A DNA stretch of 64,000 nt from CAZJVD01 sp964549505 (GTDB lineage Bacteria; Bdellovibrionota; UBA1018; CAZJVD01), in NCBI GenBank assembly GCA_964549505.1, contig CAZJVD010000007.1, positions 80,340 through 144,339 of the forward strand. The letters run 5' to 3'. A program made the translations under genes and the position numbers. Under the pieces are notes generated by a model. It was not told the origin of the DNA. It worked only from the letters and a program-made list of their open reading frames with translations, and searched no databases. Positions 26,106 through 35,568 of this stretch are shown piece after piece; within the stretch, counting starts at the first letter, position 1, and each line of letters opens with the position of its first letter.

Positions 26106-26846
26106 TCAGCCGGTATTCCAGCGCCATGTCTGAAGGCAACGCACTTGCGAATCGCCCGTGGGCAACGCGCGCGTTTGCCGCATGGTCTCGATCGTGACAC
26201 GGGGATTGAGACGGTACACGAATCCGCGCAAGCACTCGTTCTGCAGATCACAGAGTTCGTCGGCGATCGGTAACGTTTCGATATGATCCACATGATGTGG
26301 ACATGTGAGCTGCTCGAACTCAATCGACGTCGGCGATCTCCGTAACGCTAAGAACGATCGATGCCGATCATTCCGAACAAACGGACTGTCGAGCAACGCG
26401 GCCCAAACTCCCGAGATATCGGAAAAACGAGCTTTCTTGGTCTCGCCCCATCGCTCTCCAGCTAGTTCACGGCCATGATTCCACGAGACATGTTCTAAGA
26501 GGTTGCGAAGGGCAGGCCACTCCGTTTTCGGTGTTTTTTCGAAAATACGGCGAAGCGCCCAAGCCTGCGAGACCCAAACCGTCTGCTCCACACGTTCCAT
26601 AGGAGTTTCGGCATCGGCATCCTCGGGACGCGTGACAGTTTTCAGGATTTCGAGAACTTCTTCGTGTTCTTTGAGCCCCGAGACTTCGACACGGCGTAAC
26701 CGGTAGTCGGAGAGGCGTTCGTCTTCCGCCAGCGCCTGAACCCAACGTTCCGTCAGTCGGTGCTGATCACGCGCATTCTGAAAAGCTTTTTGATGTTCCC
26801 AGCGAAGCGAAGGATTCGCCCACGTCGAGAGGGGCGTGGTTTCCAT
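26106..26846 (-). CDS. Hypothetical protein with a C-terminal Cys cluster
   Basis: 246 residues, soluble, alpha-helical and rich in Arg, Glu and Trp; no signal peptide. A Cys/His patch occurs near the C-terminus (LTCPHHVDHIETLP, CDLQNECLRGF), perhaps a metal-binding or redox site. I do not recognise the family. It stands alone, convergent with the response-regulator gene (40 bp apart) and upstream of the G-tract region. Composition looks like real coding sequence, and the long frame on this strand stays open to its natural ATG. Confidence 0.6.
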   Translation of the reverse strand: METTPLSTWANPSLRWEHQKAFQNARDQHRLTERWVQALAEDERLSDYRLRRVEVSGLKEHEEVLEILKTVTRPEDADAETPMERVEQTVWVSQAWALRRIFEKTPKTEWPALRNLLEHVSWNHGRELAGERWGETKKARFSDISGVWAALLDSPFVRNDRHRSFLALRRSPTSIEFEQLTCPHHVDHIETLPIADELCDLQNECLRGFVYRLNPRVTIETMRQTRALPTGDSQVRCLQTWRWNTG

Positions 26847-26905
26847 CTATAAAGGAAGGGTACAGGGCCGAGATTCCGATATCAAGGCCCTGTGAGGGTA
26901 TTCAA

Positions 26906-27187
26906 TTGGGGGGGGGATTTTATGAGAACAAAGCAAACCACAGGGAGGAATGGCGTACTCGGTCGACCTTGGGGGTCATTTCGGAATTTGGTAGGGGGAT
27001 TTGGGGAAAGAAAACGTACTTCACGGTGACTCAGCCTCCACAAAAGAAGAGCCGCTGTCACACGTTGCGCCCTTCGGATTGTGGATATTGCGAGGCTTAT
27101 GCCACGGGCAATTTATTAGAATTACAGGACTATTTTCAATGTAAGGAAAATGGGTTGTCGAAGTTTCAGTCGGTTTTCAAAACGTAG
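26906..27187 (+). CDS. Small Cys-rich protein (doubtful)
   Basis: A 93-codon frame with only a weak TTG start. The C-terminal part looks protein-like: SRCHTLRPSDCGYCEAYATG and DYFQCKENG, four cysteines in 34 residues. It overlaps the end of the gene on the other strand by 11 nt. The start lies in a run of nine G (26908-26916), so the frame could be altered by slippage. No database check was made. Confidence 0.3.
   Translation: MGGGFYENKANHREEWRTRSTLGVISEFGRGIWGKKTYFTVTQPPQKKSRCHTLRPSDCGYCEAYATGNLLELQDYFQCKENGLSKFQSVFKT
26908..26916. repeat. Homopolymer run of nine G
   Basis: A G9 tract (CAATT-G9-ATTTT) in the divergent gap between the two minus-strand genes, directly before a short plus-strand frame. 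Such tracts can slip during replication and alter frame or promoter spacing. No other G9 was noticed in the window. Confidence 0.7.
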
Positions 27188-29822
27188 CACAGACACGCAG
27201 AAGGTGTTTGAGTTCGGTCACGCGACCTAGCTTTGCTTCATGGGTCTTCAAGACATCGCTCATCATTTGATGAGCACTATCGATATCACGGGGGAGATGA
27301 ATCGCTTGAGTGAGCTCCGTCCAGGTTGGATGGGTGAGATCTTTCATTTGATCCCAGAGCATTTCAAGAACGAGCGGATGTTGAGACTCGATCCGAATGG
27401 CATGACCACTTTCGGTCCCACAAACGATGGCTGGCGACTGAGGCCCTGCGATCTCCATTCTTGAAATCATCAGGTGATTGGGCAAGGACCCTGAGAGTCG
27501 GACGGCCGGATGTACGGAGAAACGAACACACTCGGTCATAGGAAAAACAGAAAGGAGTGATCCCCACCGAACGGTACCGCTACTATCGATCATTTTGAAG
27601 AGTGCCTCAGAGCCTGTCTGACTTTTTTCAAGAACTTGAGCAGCTTTGACGAAAACGGCTGCTCGAAGAGGAGAGGTCTGGTGATCGAGGGGCACATTTT
27701 CAAATGTGCTTCGAACGCTCGAAGGATTTTCTTCGACGGCTTTCATCAGGCGTGCAGCACCTGGATCCGTTCGTGAGAGATCGGGTCCATCGAGTGCTGC
27801 TGTGAGAGCGTTCGGAATCGGAACAAGCTTGAGACCACTTTCCTTGAGCAACCAACCACCACGCCCGCGTTCAGCAAACGCGTCGAGCCAGTCCTGAACA
27901 ACCGGAGTTTCCAGATACGATGCCAACACCATGGCCCAGTGGGGCTTCTGTGGAACAATCAGGAACTCCCATGGTTTTCCTTGAAGCGCGCCCGAGCTGA
28001 CGGGTGCGGTTTCGATGCGCGGGATCTCACCGCTTCGATCAACTCGGATCAAGAATGCCGACGTGAAGTGCCGCGAGAGTTCTCCGAGACTCGTCGTCAT
28101 CGCATCGGCCGTGTGCGGAAGCGGTCGCACGGAAGCATACTGTCCGAGAGGTCCCGAGCGTTCCCGGAGTTGCTCGAGTTTGAGATACGTTCGTTCGGCT
28201 GCCGAGTCTGGCCAGCGATCCAACCATTCCGACTGCGCTTTGGGGCTCGTTCGGCGATCGATTTGCCACGGTCCGCGATTGAGGGACCGGCCTTGCAGAG
28301 TCTGAAACGCATCGGACAAAAGATTTGAAACTTCCATGTGTCCACGAAGGTGTCCGCGAATACGAATGCGTTCGGGGTGATGGCGCGAAATTCGATGCGC
28401 ATCAAGCGTTTTACGAATCACGTAGACATGCTGCGCGAGTGGAACCGAATAGCTCGGAATCGAATGGCGTACTTCCGAAAAATCAAAGTGGGCGACCAGT
28501 TCGGCCTTTTCAAAAATCATTCGTAACTGATCATGACCATCGGCTTGCGAAAGAGGTTCCTCTCGAAACCAAAACAGAAGACTCTCAGGCCGAAGTTTCC
28601 GGACCGTGACCAACGCCTGAAGCGTTCCCAGCGTTGTCGACTTCGAATCCAGATCCTCATTGGTATCAAGCGCAGCAATCTCTGCGCGAAACTCGTTGGA
28701 GAGCGCACTTTTGCCTTGATGACGCACGCGATGTTCTTCGAGAACAAAACCCAGATCAAACCCGTCCATCTCTGAAATCTGAAGTTCAAGTGATGGTTTA
28801 GGGTCCTTCAGCCATTTCATGGCGAGCTGAGGGCGCTGATAGGTGAGAAGCCCGAGGCCACGCGTCCAAAGTGGTGCACCTTTGGGGCCGGACCAGAGAT
28901 GAATCAATTCGCACGCCATCAATAAAAAAATATCTGCTTCTGCACCAACCCAGGAGCAACGCGATCGCTCCGGTTCAGGGCATGCTGAGATCAGGGCCCC
29001 GTCGCGAAGCGTTGGAGAGAACACACTGCGCCTCATACGAATCTGTGCCCAATGATCGGCCAGCGACTCGGGCGCCGTGCCGGTTCGGCCGCGATCACTC
29101 GAGGGCAGAGCGGCGCCAAAACAACCGAGGTGTTCCCAGACGGCCGCGAAAAGTTTCGAATCATAGGTGACCGAGCGGGAGAGCCGGAAGCGCCCCGATG
29201 TTTTGAAAAGACTCTCCAATACCTGCGGGCCTTCTTCTGAAAAATCCAGGACGGACAACAGGTTCCAGAGTTTGATCAAGCACTCGGGACTTGGATTGAA
29301 CCACGAGTAAATACTACGTTTCGAAATCTCAAACCCTTCGCGTACAACCTGGCTCGGTTGCTGAAGCGCTTGGGTGAGAGCCCAATTGAGATGCGCGAGT
29401 TCACGATCGGTGAACGGACGCAGGCCGCGGTCGGACCAGGACTTAAGAAGCAGTGCCTCGCTGAGATAGATAAGAGCCAGCTCCTCAACAAAAATATCGA
29501 GTGCGCGCTTTTGGCTCTGCGTCTGAGGACCGAAGACCCACTTCTGCAAGCACGCACGGGCATCCATGGCTGACGCATCTTGCGGAAAGGGCGCCTGCGC
29601 GAGCGAGCTCAAGTGCTGCAAAATATCGCGCAGTCTTCCAGCAGGCAGAGCGAACAGACTTGGCGCCACAGAGCGGAAGTCGTGGATAATGATCGCGAGC
29701 ATTTCTTGAAGCGCTGGAAGGGTTGAAGGAACAGTTTTCGCGGTGAGGCTGTAACCAGGATGAGAAAAAAGGGTATCGATGCGGTTCTTGTCGATGAGAG
29801 AACCGAGGTTGAGATTATCCAT
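27177..29822 (-). CDS. Large protein resembling a degenerate type IIG-like N6-DNA methyltransferase
   Basis: 881 residues, no signal peptide. The central part has the order of TaqI/Eco57I-type N6-methyltransferases: a hydrophobic GALISACPEPERSRCSW segment, an acidic stretch (EMDGFDLGFVLEEH) where NPPY should be, a K-ALSNEF block, ALVTVRKLRPESLLFWFREE like the 'lkpgG.l.f..P' region, LRMIFEKAELVAHFDFSE, and HVYVIRKTL. Later, a segment (WLLKESGLKLVPIPNAL) resembles target-recognition ends of such enzymes. No NPPY, DPPY or clear SAM GxG motif is seen, so it is probably catalytically dead. This family link is my inference. It could be a nucleic-acid-binding or regulatory relic, or a defence component. 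Confidence 0.5.
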   Translation of the reverse strand: MDNLNLGSLIDKNRIDTLFSHPGYSLTAKTVPSTLPALQEMLAIIIHDFRSVAPSLFALPAGRLRDILQHLSSLAQAPFPQDASAMDARACLQKWVFGPQTQSQKRALDIFVEELALIYLSEALLLKSWSDRGLRPFTDRELAHLNWALTQALQQPSQVVREGFEISKRSIYSWFNPSPECLIKLWNLLSVLDFSEEGPQVLESLFKTSGRFRLSRSVTYDSKLFAAVWEHLGCFGAALPSSDRGRTGTAPESLADHWAQIRMRRSVFSPTLRDGALISACPEPERSRCSWVGAEADIFLLMACELIHLWSGPKGAPLWTRGLGLLTYQRPQLAMKWLKDPKPSLELQISEMDGFDLGFVLEEHRVRHQGKSALSNEFRAEIAALDTNEDLDSKSTTLGTLQALVTVRKLRPESLLFWFREEPLSQADGHDQLRMIFEKAELVAHFDFSEVRHSIPSYSVPLAQHVYVIRKTLDAHRISRHHPERIRIRGHLRGHMEVSNLLSDAFQTLQGRSLNRGPWQIDRRTSPKAQSEWLDRWPDSAAERTYLKLEQLRERSGPLGQYASVRPLPHTADAMTTSLGELSRHFTSAFLIRVDRSGEIPRIETAPVSSGALQGKPWEFLIVPQKPHWAMVLASYLETPVVQDWLDAFAERGRGGWLLKESGLKLVPIPNALTAALDGPDLSRTDPGAARLMKAVEENPSSVRSTFENVPLDHQTSPLRAAVFVKAAQVLEKSQTGSEALFKMIDSSGTVRWGSLLSVFPMTECVRFSVHPAVRLSGSLPNHLMISRMEIAGPQSPAIVCGTESGHAIRIESQHPLVLEMLWDQMKDLTHPTWTELTQAIHLPRDIDSAHQMMSDVLKTHEAKLGRVTELKHLLRVCATF

Positions 29823-29965
29823 GGTGACACATTAAAATACACGTCATTACAGATATGCTCCGCCAAAAGCATGCCTGTACTGTTCGAACAACCCCACCTT
29901 GCTCGATCTTTAAAGATTAGTTTTTAGTTAAAAACCGCGACTTGTCCATCAGTGATAGCGGCTAC

Positions 29966-31426
29966 CTAAGATTTTGGCAAACGAGTTTTTTTGTTTTTTG
30001 TTCGGATCCACAAAAAAATCGGCCAAGCAAGTCGAATCACGGATCGTTTTAAAAAACTCACCTGCGCATTTTTTAGAAAACCAGAATTTTTCAGATACGA
30101 GACGACGTTGCTGTAAGCGTAGCGCCAGTACAGCGGATTCATGCGACGCGCTTGCGCAGCCGACCGTGTATCCGCCATCAAGAAAAAGTGAGGAATTCCA
30201 TTGAGTGTCGCGAGTTCAAACGGTTTTCCATACACTCGGAATCCCATCTTTCGGTAGTAATCGATTTTGTCGGCGGTGCAGGATGTGATGGTGGTCTCGA
30301 ATCCTTCTTGAAGTCCGAGTGCTACGGCTCTTTCAATGAGTCCCAGCACCACGTCTGTGTTTTCATAGGCCGTGCTGACGCAGAGGCGACTGACTTCAAA
30401 TGTCTTGTGGCGCGTGATGTTCGGCGGAAGCTCAAGCGATTCTTCAAGTTCGAAGCGATCGGTGGCCGTGTTGCTGAAAGTCACACGGACAGACCCGACC
30501 ATGACGGAGCCCGCTTGAGCGTAAAAGATTCGGGAGTTGAGATCATAGTAGTCGCTCATGACGCCAGCACTCTTTGCGGTGTCGACCTTGCCTTTTTTTC
30601 CGTACGCCTCATGACGAATTCTTAGAACCTCGCGATACGTTTCAAGGTTAGAGACGACCCCATATTTCAAATGAGTTTTAAAGAACTTGGGTTGGAATCC
30701 CGCTTGTCTCAAGCGTTCCACGCCTCGCGTCTGAACCTCTTGATGCGGGAATGCAAACATGTAACGCACGATCGCGGCATCAAGACCGGAGTCCTTTTCG
30801 AGAAAGAGACCGCCGAGAACGACGCGCCCAGCATTTGAATCGAAGCTCATGTGTTTCACTTCAAAGCGTGTTTCAAAACTACCGACGGTCGGCAATGTGA
30901 TCAGGAGCGGTTCTAGCACGGAGCCCACAAAGAGAAGACGATTGCGGGCCGATGTTTCCAGCCGCAGTCCGTCGTTTGAAAGGTCCAAGATTTTGAACCA
31001 CATGGTGTCGTCATAGTGAACGAGGCCGGCGCAGGTAGCTGTTGGTAAATAAAGTGGGTTGGTGCGGATGCGGTCGGTCGACCGATCCTGTTTCGATGGG
31101 ACCGCCGTGTCCAGTCGAAGACCGATCGTCGTTTGTCCGCGATCACGATGGACATGGACAATCATTCCGTGTGCGACACGACCGAGCGGTTTCTCGTGGT
31201 AGAAAATGCGAACATTGTTGAGCGTCTGGCCGATTTCAAAATCGTTTTTCAGAGCGGATGTCAGCTTGATGAGAGCTCCAAATGCGGTGAGGTTGTAAAC
31301 CATCCAACGTTCTCCGCTTTCAGTGAACTGTACGTAGCAGTTCTCATTGCGATAGAGCGGTTCGCGTTCCATCACGCGGCGATTGTCAGCAAGTGCGTTC
31401 AGGTGTTGGTAGCGTTGGCTGCTCAT
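29966..31426 (-). CDS. PilZ-domain N-acyltransferase (FeeM-like GNAT)
   Basis: Two PilZ-like domains followed by an acyltransferase. The first (about 20-110) has NLTAFG in place of the D/NxSxxG motif. The second (about 115-215) has RSTDR (RxxxR) then ILDLSNDG (DxSxxG), a complete c-di-GMP-binding pair. The C-terminal half (about 230-430) resembles N-acyl amino acid synthase/GNAT proteins: YREVLRIRHEAYG, FEVSRLCVSTAYENTDVV, YYRKMGFRVYG. A basic, hydrophobic tail (FLKRSVIRLAWPIFLWIR) may reach the membrane. Its start overlaps the cyclase stop by 4 nt (ATGA). Likely makes an N-acylated amino acid or amine under c-di-GMP control; untested. Confidence 0.7.
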   Translation of the reverse strand: MSSQRYQHLNALADNRRVMEREPLYRNENCYVQFTESGERWMVYNLTAFGALIKLTSALKNDFEIGQTLNNVRIFYHEKPLGRVAHGMIVHVHRDRGQTTIGLRLDTAVPSKQDRSTDRIRTNPLYLPTATCAGLVHYDDTMWFKILDLSNDGLRLETSARNRLLFVGSVLEPLLITLPTVGSFETRFEVKHMSFDSNAGRVVLGGLFLEKDSGLDAAIVRYMFAFPHQEVQTRGVERLRQAGFQPKFFKTHLKYGVVSNLETYREVLRIRHEAYGKKGKVDTAKSAGVMSDYYDLNSRIFYAQAGSVMVGSVRVTFSNTATDRFELEESLELPPNITRHKTFEVSRLCVSTAYENTDVVLGLIERAVALGLQEGFETTITSCTADKIDYYRKMGFRVYGKPFELATLNGIPHFFLMADTRSAAQARRMNPLYWRYAYSNVVSYLKNSGFLKNAQVSFLKRSVIRLAWPIFLWIRTKNKKTRLPKS

Positions 31427-33543
31427 GAGACTTTGTCCAGCTCGACCGGGAGAGGAGTCGTTTCCGTACTCTCGCCTCCATGGACCTCAGGGAGCGCTTC
31501 TCCAAGAACAAGATAAACCTGTTTTGTTTTCGATGTACCGCGGATCTCGTGGCCACCGAGATCTTTGAAAATAAACTGATCCTGAGTGGCGCTGTACACA
31601 TCTTCGCTGGCTAGGATGGCGCTACCACCGAAGTTTTTCGTAAACCCCACGAGCCTCGAAGCGACATTCACCGTCTCACCGAGCGCTGTGAACTCCGTTT
31701 TTTGACTAGTCCCAATCGTGCCGAGGACAACTGGCCCGCGATGAATCGCGATTCCAGCTCGTAATCGTATACTCGGGTGGTCGGCTAGAAAGGTCTTAGC
31801 GAGTTGCTCGTTCAAGAGCGGGATCGTCCGCTGCATAGCGCAGGCAGCACGGATCGCGCGTATCGAGTGTGTTGCGTTGTCATCGAACGCATTGAAAACC
31901 GCGAGGATTCCGTCACCCAAGAACTTATCAATGATGCCGCCGAACTCGTAAACGATCGCTGTCATTTCTTTGAAGTAGTGGTTGAGGGTTTGAATCAAGA
32001 CGTCAGGAGGAAGACTTGTGGAGTGCTTCGTAAAGTCGCGGAGATCCGAGAAGAGCACTGTCACCGTTTTGGTCACGCCCATTTCAAAGGAGTTAGGAGC
32101 TTCGCCTACGAGGGACCGCATGACTTGCGGTGGAACGAATTGTTGGAAAGCCATTCGAAGCTGAGTTTCTTTTTCCAGAATGCGTGCGTTCTCGAGCGAG
32201 ATCGCAAGCTGTATCGCAATGTTTTGAATAATATGAAGATCGTCTTGGTTGACACGTTTTTCCTCGTGGGCATAGTCGACGAGAAGAACACCATAGGAGT
32301 TTTTCTCGGACGCCACCGGTACGGCAAGAAACGATTTGCTCTTTGTAATGTAGATCATCAGCTTGCCTTCTTCTGACAAGCTTCCGAAATAGTCTCCCGT
32401 CACGGGAACCAGCAACGGCGTTTGTTTTCGAAAAACGTTTCCCAGGTGAAACGGATTGTCGGTCTGGGGTTTGAGATCGATGGTGTAGTCCTGAACGATT
32501 TGCGTGATGCGCTGATCAAAACCCGCTGTCTTGTGCATTCTGAGGACGTCGGTTTTGGCGTGGTAGCTCAGGTAGGCGACACGATCAAATCTCAAAGACT
32601 CATGAATTTCTTTTAACGTGACGTCGATCAGATCCTCGGTATTCATCGAAGAATTGATGCGATGGAGGACTTTCGTGAGCAGGTTGGCTTCGCGGTAGCG
32701 GCGATCGAGTTTCTCTTTGCTGGCGAAGAGATCGTTGTACCGGTCTTCTGCTTCTTTGATCGCGGCTTCGAACTGGTTTTGAGTTGCGCCGAAGGCGTGC
32801 GCGATCAGTCGATCACGATAGAGCTGCGCGATGGCGGTGAACGCTGCACCAGCGAGAAAGGTCACGGAGGCATACTCCCATCGTGTTAGTGCCAAAAACG
32901 TGAGGGTTCCGATGATGCCGAAAAAAGGTACGAGCAACATCACCCATTGGACAAACGTGAGCATACGAAGTCCAACCCAACGTACGTCAAAAGCAAAGTG
33001 GCCGCTCGCGAGTTCGCGCACGTCGACTTGTGCTGGAGGCAATTGCATCGGAGACGGAATGTTGGTTAGAAAGCCGCGCCAGTTTTCGACGATCTCGTTG
33101 AGAAACTTAGTTTGACGATGGCATCGAAAGAGCAACGTCATCGAACCGCGTTTGAGTGTTTCGATCTGGATTTCGTCGACTTTGTTAAAATGTCGCGTGA
33201 AAACGAGAATCTTCTTAAAGACCGATCGTGGATCGAAGAGACGAATCCCCAACCACTGAACCGGGCCTTGGGCCTCGCGTGAGAGCGAAAGTTCAGCAGC
33301 TCGGTAAGAAAAATTGGGATCGATCCCTTCGACTGTTGTGAGCACTTCATAAAAGCGCTCCGCAAAGACTTCGCTGACCCAGTTTGAGTCGCGCACGAGG
33401 TAGTCCCAGGTAAGACCGGTCTTTTTGATGATTGCACTTGCGCGGTCGCTGCCAAATTTCTTTTCAAGGTAGAGCAAATAGCCGCGATAAATTCGCGTAC
33501 TAAAGTGGGGGGTCATGAGAGCAGGATCAATGAACTCGTTCAT
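31423..33543 (-). CDS. Class III adenylate/guanylate cyclase with GAF domain and two TM helices
   Basis: 706 residues. An N-terminal soluble domain (about 1-190, not assigned) precedes two transmembrane helices (about 193-245), a coiled coil (FEAAIKEAEDRYNDLFASKEKL), a GAF domain (about 295-450), and a class III cyclase domain (about 490-680). The cyclase has the metal-Asp motifs VLFSDLRDFTKHS and DKFLGDGILAVF and the transition-state region ALGETVNVASRL, so catalysis is plausible. It makes cAMP or cGMP; the substrate-determining residues were not resolved. Middle gene of a tight operon: 6 bp after the acyl-activating enzyme, 4 bp overlap with the acyltransferase. Confidence 0.85.
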   Translation of the reverse strand: MNEFIDPALMTPHFSTRIYRGYLLYLEKKFGSDRASAIIKKTGLTWDYLVRDSNWVSEVFAERFYEVLTTVEGIDPNFSYRAAELSLSREAQGPVQWLGIRLFDPRSVFKKILVFTRHFNKVDEIQIETLKRGSMTLLFRCHRQTKFLNEIVENWRGFLTNIPSPMQLPPAQVDVRELASGHFAFDVRWVGLRMLTFVQWVMLLVPFFGIIGTLTFLALTRWEYASVTFLAGAAFTAIAQLYRDRLIAHAFGATQNQFEAAIKEAEDRYNDLFASKEKLDRRYREANLLTKVLHRINSSMNTEDLIDVTLKEIHESLRFDRVAYLSYHAKTDVLRMHKTAGFDQRITQIVQDYTIDLKPQTDNPFHLGNVFRKQTPLLVPVTGDYFGSLSEEGKLMIYITKSKSFLAVPVASEKNSYGVLLVDYAHEEKRVNQDDLHIIQNIAIQLAISLENARILEKETQLRMAFQQFVPPQVMRSLVGEAPNSFEMGVTKTVTVLFSDLRDFTKHSTSLPPDVLIQTLNHYFKEMTAIVYEFGGIIDKFLGDGILAVFNAFDDNATHSIRAIRAACAMQRTIPLLNEQLAKTFLADHPSIRLRAGIAIHRGPVVLGTIGTSQKTEFTALGETVNVASRLVGFTKNFGGSAILASEDVYSATQDQFIFKDLGGHEIRGTSKTKQVYLVLGEALPEVHGGESTETTPLPVELDKVS

Positions 33544-33549
33544 GCACGC

Positions 33550-34806
33550 TCACTCATAGATCTTGGGCTTTCGTAAGACATCGAAGCGTGTTTCATGAAC
33601 AAGAATCCATTCGATCGCGACCGGTCGAATGGCGGAGGCCTGGAGTTCGTTCTCGATAAGGCGCCGTGTGTGTGTCGGCGGGATTTCTTTACCAAATGCG
33701 ATTTGGATTTCATTGGATCGGACGATCGTGTGAGAGAACTGGTTGCGCGCGATTTCAGGGGAGGCGTGCAAAATATCAAGAACGACTTCTGCGCGGATAC
33801 AGGCTGATGAGGGTTTCAAGCGTCCGCGAATTGTTAACAATCCTGTCGTAGGATCATACGATCCGTCGTCGCCAGTTTGGTACCGCGCGAGACGAATCCA
33901 AGAGTCGGGTCTTAGATCAGTGACTAAAATCTGGTCGCCGAGATTTTCAAAGAGTGTTCGATTCGGCGGTGTTCGAAAGACCTGGGGTAGCCATTCACCG
34001 TTTGTCCCTTTTGTGAGGCGGTGGGCGGCGTCGCCGGGTAGGGTAAACCCAACGCCCAGTCCGAGTTCAGAAAGCCCGTACAGCGAGACCATGCGTTGGG
34101 CCCAGAATTCAGGCGATTCACCGAGAAACTCAACCAACCAAAGTGGCAATGATGCCGGCACATGAGTTCCTCCGAGTGCAAAGCGATAGCGTTTTGCGTA
34201 TTCGGGCGGAAGTGTTCCAGTTGCGACAGCACGGTGGAGCCAATCCGGTTGCGCGACAAAGATGAGATTTTCAAATGAGTTGAGCAGTGTCGGCAGTGCC
34301 GGCTTTAAAAGATCGAGTCTGGGACCGAGATCGGCGACGTTGAGATGACTCGGCAAGTGGAGGCTAGCGGGGTAGGCCTGAACGACGATAGTGTTGGCCG
34401 CGTCCACACCGAACGCTTGAAGCATGAGATCGGTCATGGGGCCGAGACTTGACGATTCCGACTCGCCTGCATCGCTTCTAAAGCTGAGAAACTGGGGCGA
34501 ACTACCCGCGCCGGGAATCAATCTCAGTCCGCGCTTGAGTTTCGACCAGCGTTTGAGAGAGTCGGCCAACCAACTTTTCTTCGCTGTTGTGTTTCCGAAA
34601 ACGTCGGACTTCGTTGCGGTTGGAAGCTTCTTCCAGAGTGTTTTTGCGTCGATGCCGGGAGTTTGAGCGGACGTTTGTGCCAGTGCCTCGAGTGAGAGGC
34701 GTTGGTGCGGTGGAAGTAGTCCGGGAGCCGACTGAATCAGCTCTAAGGCGACTTCATAGACATCTCGTGACTCGGCCTGAACGCCGGTAACCGCGCGTAG
34801 CGTCAA
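33550..34806 (-). CDS. PaaK-like acyl-adenylating (AMP-binding) enzyme
   Basis: A 418-residue ANL-superfamily protein. Features of phenylacetate-CoA ligase-like enzymes: VSLYGLSELGLGVGF (adenylate-binding region), an ARYQTGDDGSYDPTTG acidic core and a TIRGRLKPSS hinge, then a short C-terminal lobe ending EWILVHETRFDVLRKPKIYE. A P-loop TSG..G block is not obvious near GAGSSPQFLSFRSD, which could be its counterpart. It would activate a carboxylic acid as acyl-AMP or acyl-CoA. TTG start preceded by GAGGGGGAA. It is the first gene of the cyclase/acyltransferase operon, so it may feed acyl groups to the PilZ-GNAT enzyme. Substrate unknown. Confidence 0.65.
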   Translation of the reverse strand: MTLRAVTGVQAESRDVYEVALELIQSAPGLLPPHQRLSLEALAQTSAQTPGIDAKTLWKKLPTATKSDVFGNTTAKKSWLADSLKRWSKLKRGLRLIPGAGSSPQFLSFRSDAGESESSSLGPMTDLMLQAFGVDAANTIVVQAYPASLHLPSHLNVADLGPRLDLLKPALPTLLNSFENLIFVAQPDWLHRAVATGTLPPEYAKRYRFALGGTHVPASLPLWLVEFLGESPEFWAQRMVSLYGLSELGLGVGFTLPGDAAHRLTKGTNGEWLPQVFRTPPNRTLFENLGDQILVTDLRPDSWIRLARYQTGDDGSYDPTTGLLTIRGRLKPSSACIRAEVVLDILHASPEIARNQFSHTIVRSNEIQIAFGKEIPPTHTRRLIENELQASAIRPVAIEWILVHETRFDVLRKPKIYE

Positions 34807-34918
34807 AAATTCCCCCTCTTTTGCACACTCTTTTTCGGCGCTCTCCGTCGGAAGTTTTAAAAATTTTCAAAGAAATTCGGCGACGTGCCGAAACGGATGT
34901 CGAGGAAGGTGATTCGAT

Positions 34919-35392
34919 ATGGGTGGCAACCCTAGGCAGTCGATTGGGTCAGATAGTTCTGGTGACGCGGTTGACTCAATCATGGGCGAACTTGAGAAGA
35001 TCAAAAAGGAATTCTCAGGCGAACCTACGCTCCCCGAGCTCGATGAGCCCGGGCTAGAGACTGCTCTCGAAAACATCCTTACCGAAGACACGGCCGAACC
35101 TGGTTTACTAGACGCTGCTATCGCAGCGGCTGAGGGAAACGGTGGCACTAGGGACGATGACCTGGAGGATTCGATGGAAACGGGACGCGGAAATCTGAAA
35201 CGACTTAATACGCATTCGGATTCCGATCGCATGACATTGCAAGTGTCGGGTCCGACTGATCTTCGTCTTGAGTATGAGTTTGGTGGGCAGACGGTCACGA
35301 TAGGCTTTGAGGGCGGATGTCTGGTTGTTCGACTCGGTGATGGATCGGAGTTTCGAATTCCAGCACGTGGCAAGAAGTCGAAAGCGGCGTAG
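34919..35392 (+). CDS. Acidic hypothetical protein
   Basis: 157 residues with an acidic, low-complexity N-terminal part (EKIKKEFSGEPTLPELDEPGLETALEN) and a short beta-rich C-terminal domain (about 105-150: MTLQVSGPTDLRLEYEFGGQTVTIGFEGG) ending in a basic tail. The start is well supported by AGGAAGGTG seven bases upstream. No family recognised. It is divergent from the acyl-activating operon. The frame is well defined, so it is probably a real gene. Confidence 0.6.
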   Translation: MGGNPRQSIGSDSSGDAVDSIMGELEKIKKEFSGEPTLPELDEPGLETALENILTEDTAEPGLLDAAIAAAEGNGGTRDDDLEDSMETGRGNLKRLNTHSDSDRMTLQVSGPTDLRLEYEFGGQTVTIGFEGGCLVVRLGDGSEFRIPARGKKSKAA

Positions 35393-35568
35393 ACCTATCA
35401 TCGCGCCACCGTGGCAGTGGCGTTTCTTAAAAAATGATCGTTGTGTCGGATTCGTCTGAATCATCCGATTTGTCTGATTCGACCGAAATGATCGTTCAAG
35501 CACAGTGTTGATCAAGAAAAGGGAAAGGGTGGCCACTGAGTCGCCTGACCGCTGCTGACGCGGATGCG

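Noticed and set aside
34821..35057. Plus-strand frame starting at 34821
   Set aside because: It overlaps the supported gene at 34919 in another frame and lacks the good Shine-Dalgarno.
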